In this document: in pieces, positions 40,005-40,263 of the stretch
How the letters are laid out: each line of letters starts with the position of its first letter
Position numbering within the stretch: position 1 is the stretch's first letter
Assembly: GCF_009687865.1 (NCBI RefSeq)
Contig: NZ_BLAE01000091.1
Coordinates: forward strand, 1-40,263
Length of the DNA stretch: 40,263 nucleotides
Source of the DNA: Acrocarpospora macrocephala
Lineage (GTDB): Bacteria; Actinomycetota; Actinomycetes; Streptosporangiales; Streptosporangiaceae
Direction of reading: 5' to 3'
The notes under the pieces: model-generated
What the model was told of the DNA's origin: nothing
The model's input: the letters and a program-made list of their open reading frames with translations, nothing else
The model's database searches: none
Translations under genes and position numbers: made by a program

Positions 40005-40263
40005 TTTTTGGAGAGTTTGATCCTGGCTCAGGACGAACGCTGGCGGCGTGCTTAACACATGCAAGTCGAGCGGAAAGGCCCTTCGGGGTACTCGAGCGGC
40101 GAACGGGTGAGTAACACGTGAGTAACCTGCCCCTGACTCTGGGATAAGCCTGGGAAACCGGGTCTAATACCGGATATGACACACGATGGCATCGTCTGTG
40201 TGTGGAAAGTTTTTTCGGTTGGGGATGGGCTCGCGGCCTATCAGCTTGTTGGTGGGGTAGTGG
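40005..40263 (+). rRNA. rrs: 16S ribosomal RNA, 5' part (cut by window end)
   Basis: Starts near 40005, just before GGAGAGTTTGATCCTGGCTC, the universal 16S beginning. GGACGAACGCTGGCGGCGTG and ACACATGCAAGTCGAGCGGA follow. The variable loop GGCCCTTCGGGGTACTCGAG and AACCTGCCCCTGACTCTGGG are of the Streptosporangiales type. The exact 5' end of the mature RNA is set to within a few bases only. The gene continues past the window. Confidence 0.98.

Overview
The window is chromosomal DNA from a high-GC actinomycete. The 16S rRNA 5' end at the right edge has the variable-region pattern typical of the order Streptosporangiales. The codon third positions are almost all G/C, and FadE5, PurF, PhoX and the E1/E2 enzymes look actinobacterial. 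The family cannot be fixed from 259 bases of 16S. I see no tRNA, CRISPR array, transposase or prophage gene.

Layout, left to right. (1) 1-2793: purM and purF, minus strand, overlapping by 4 bases. (2) 3111-7413: a proline/glycine-rich DUF4190-type membrane protein, a sterol-carrier-like protein, and a Tat-exported PhoX-type phosphatase preceded by an 11-bp-periodic PHO box. (3) 7458-11046: two DHA2-type drug exporters around a TetR regulator, with an operator in the divergent promoter. (4) 11083-15059: a class III nucleotide cyclase and a CRP-family regulator, co-oriented with the second exporter, then a divergent secreted collagen-like protein. A near-consensus CRP site (14131-14146) lies between the cyclase and collagen genes, so this may be one cAMP-signalling module. 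(5) 15464-20029: a parvulin/SurA-like protein downstream of a complete E1-alpha/E1-beta/E2 2-oxoacid dehydrogenase operon. (6) 20300-25472: purS, purQ and purL (FGAM synthase), but with purS separated from purQ by about 1.7 kb of repeat-rich DNA and an RsbW-like ATPase gene; a Dabb protein follows. (7) 25521-33440: FadE5-type acyl-CoA dehydrogenase, a methyltransferase, a VOC protein, a small membrane protein, a GNAT acetyltransferase, a molybdopterin oxidoreductase and a secreted M28 peptidase. (8) 33745-39376: a pseudokinase-LPG-synthase-like membrane protein, an aldo/keto reductase and oligopeptidase B (the last two overlap and form an operon). (9) 39377-40263: an rRNA operon promoter/leader and the start of 16S.

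The purine genes purF, purM, purS, purQ and purL are all here, but the two groups are about 17 kb apart with accessory genes between them.

The most unusual patterns are these. Degenerate tandem copies of gene ends run past the stop codon of at least four unrelated genes (sterol-carrier, RsbW-like, 4-TM protein, aldo/keto reductase), and similar copies lie upstream of the GNAT start. The cyclase carries a Gln/Asn pair in place of the usual Lys/Asp substrate-selecting residues. The LPG-synthase-like protein has lost the HRD and DFG residues of its kinase-like domain. At least five genes look leaderless, with a -10 hexamer 6-7 bases before the start codon. All readings were done by eye; no database search or alignment was run.
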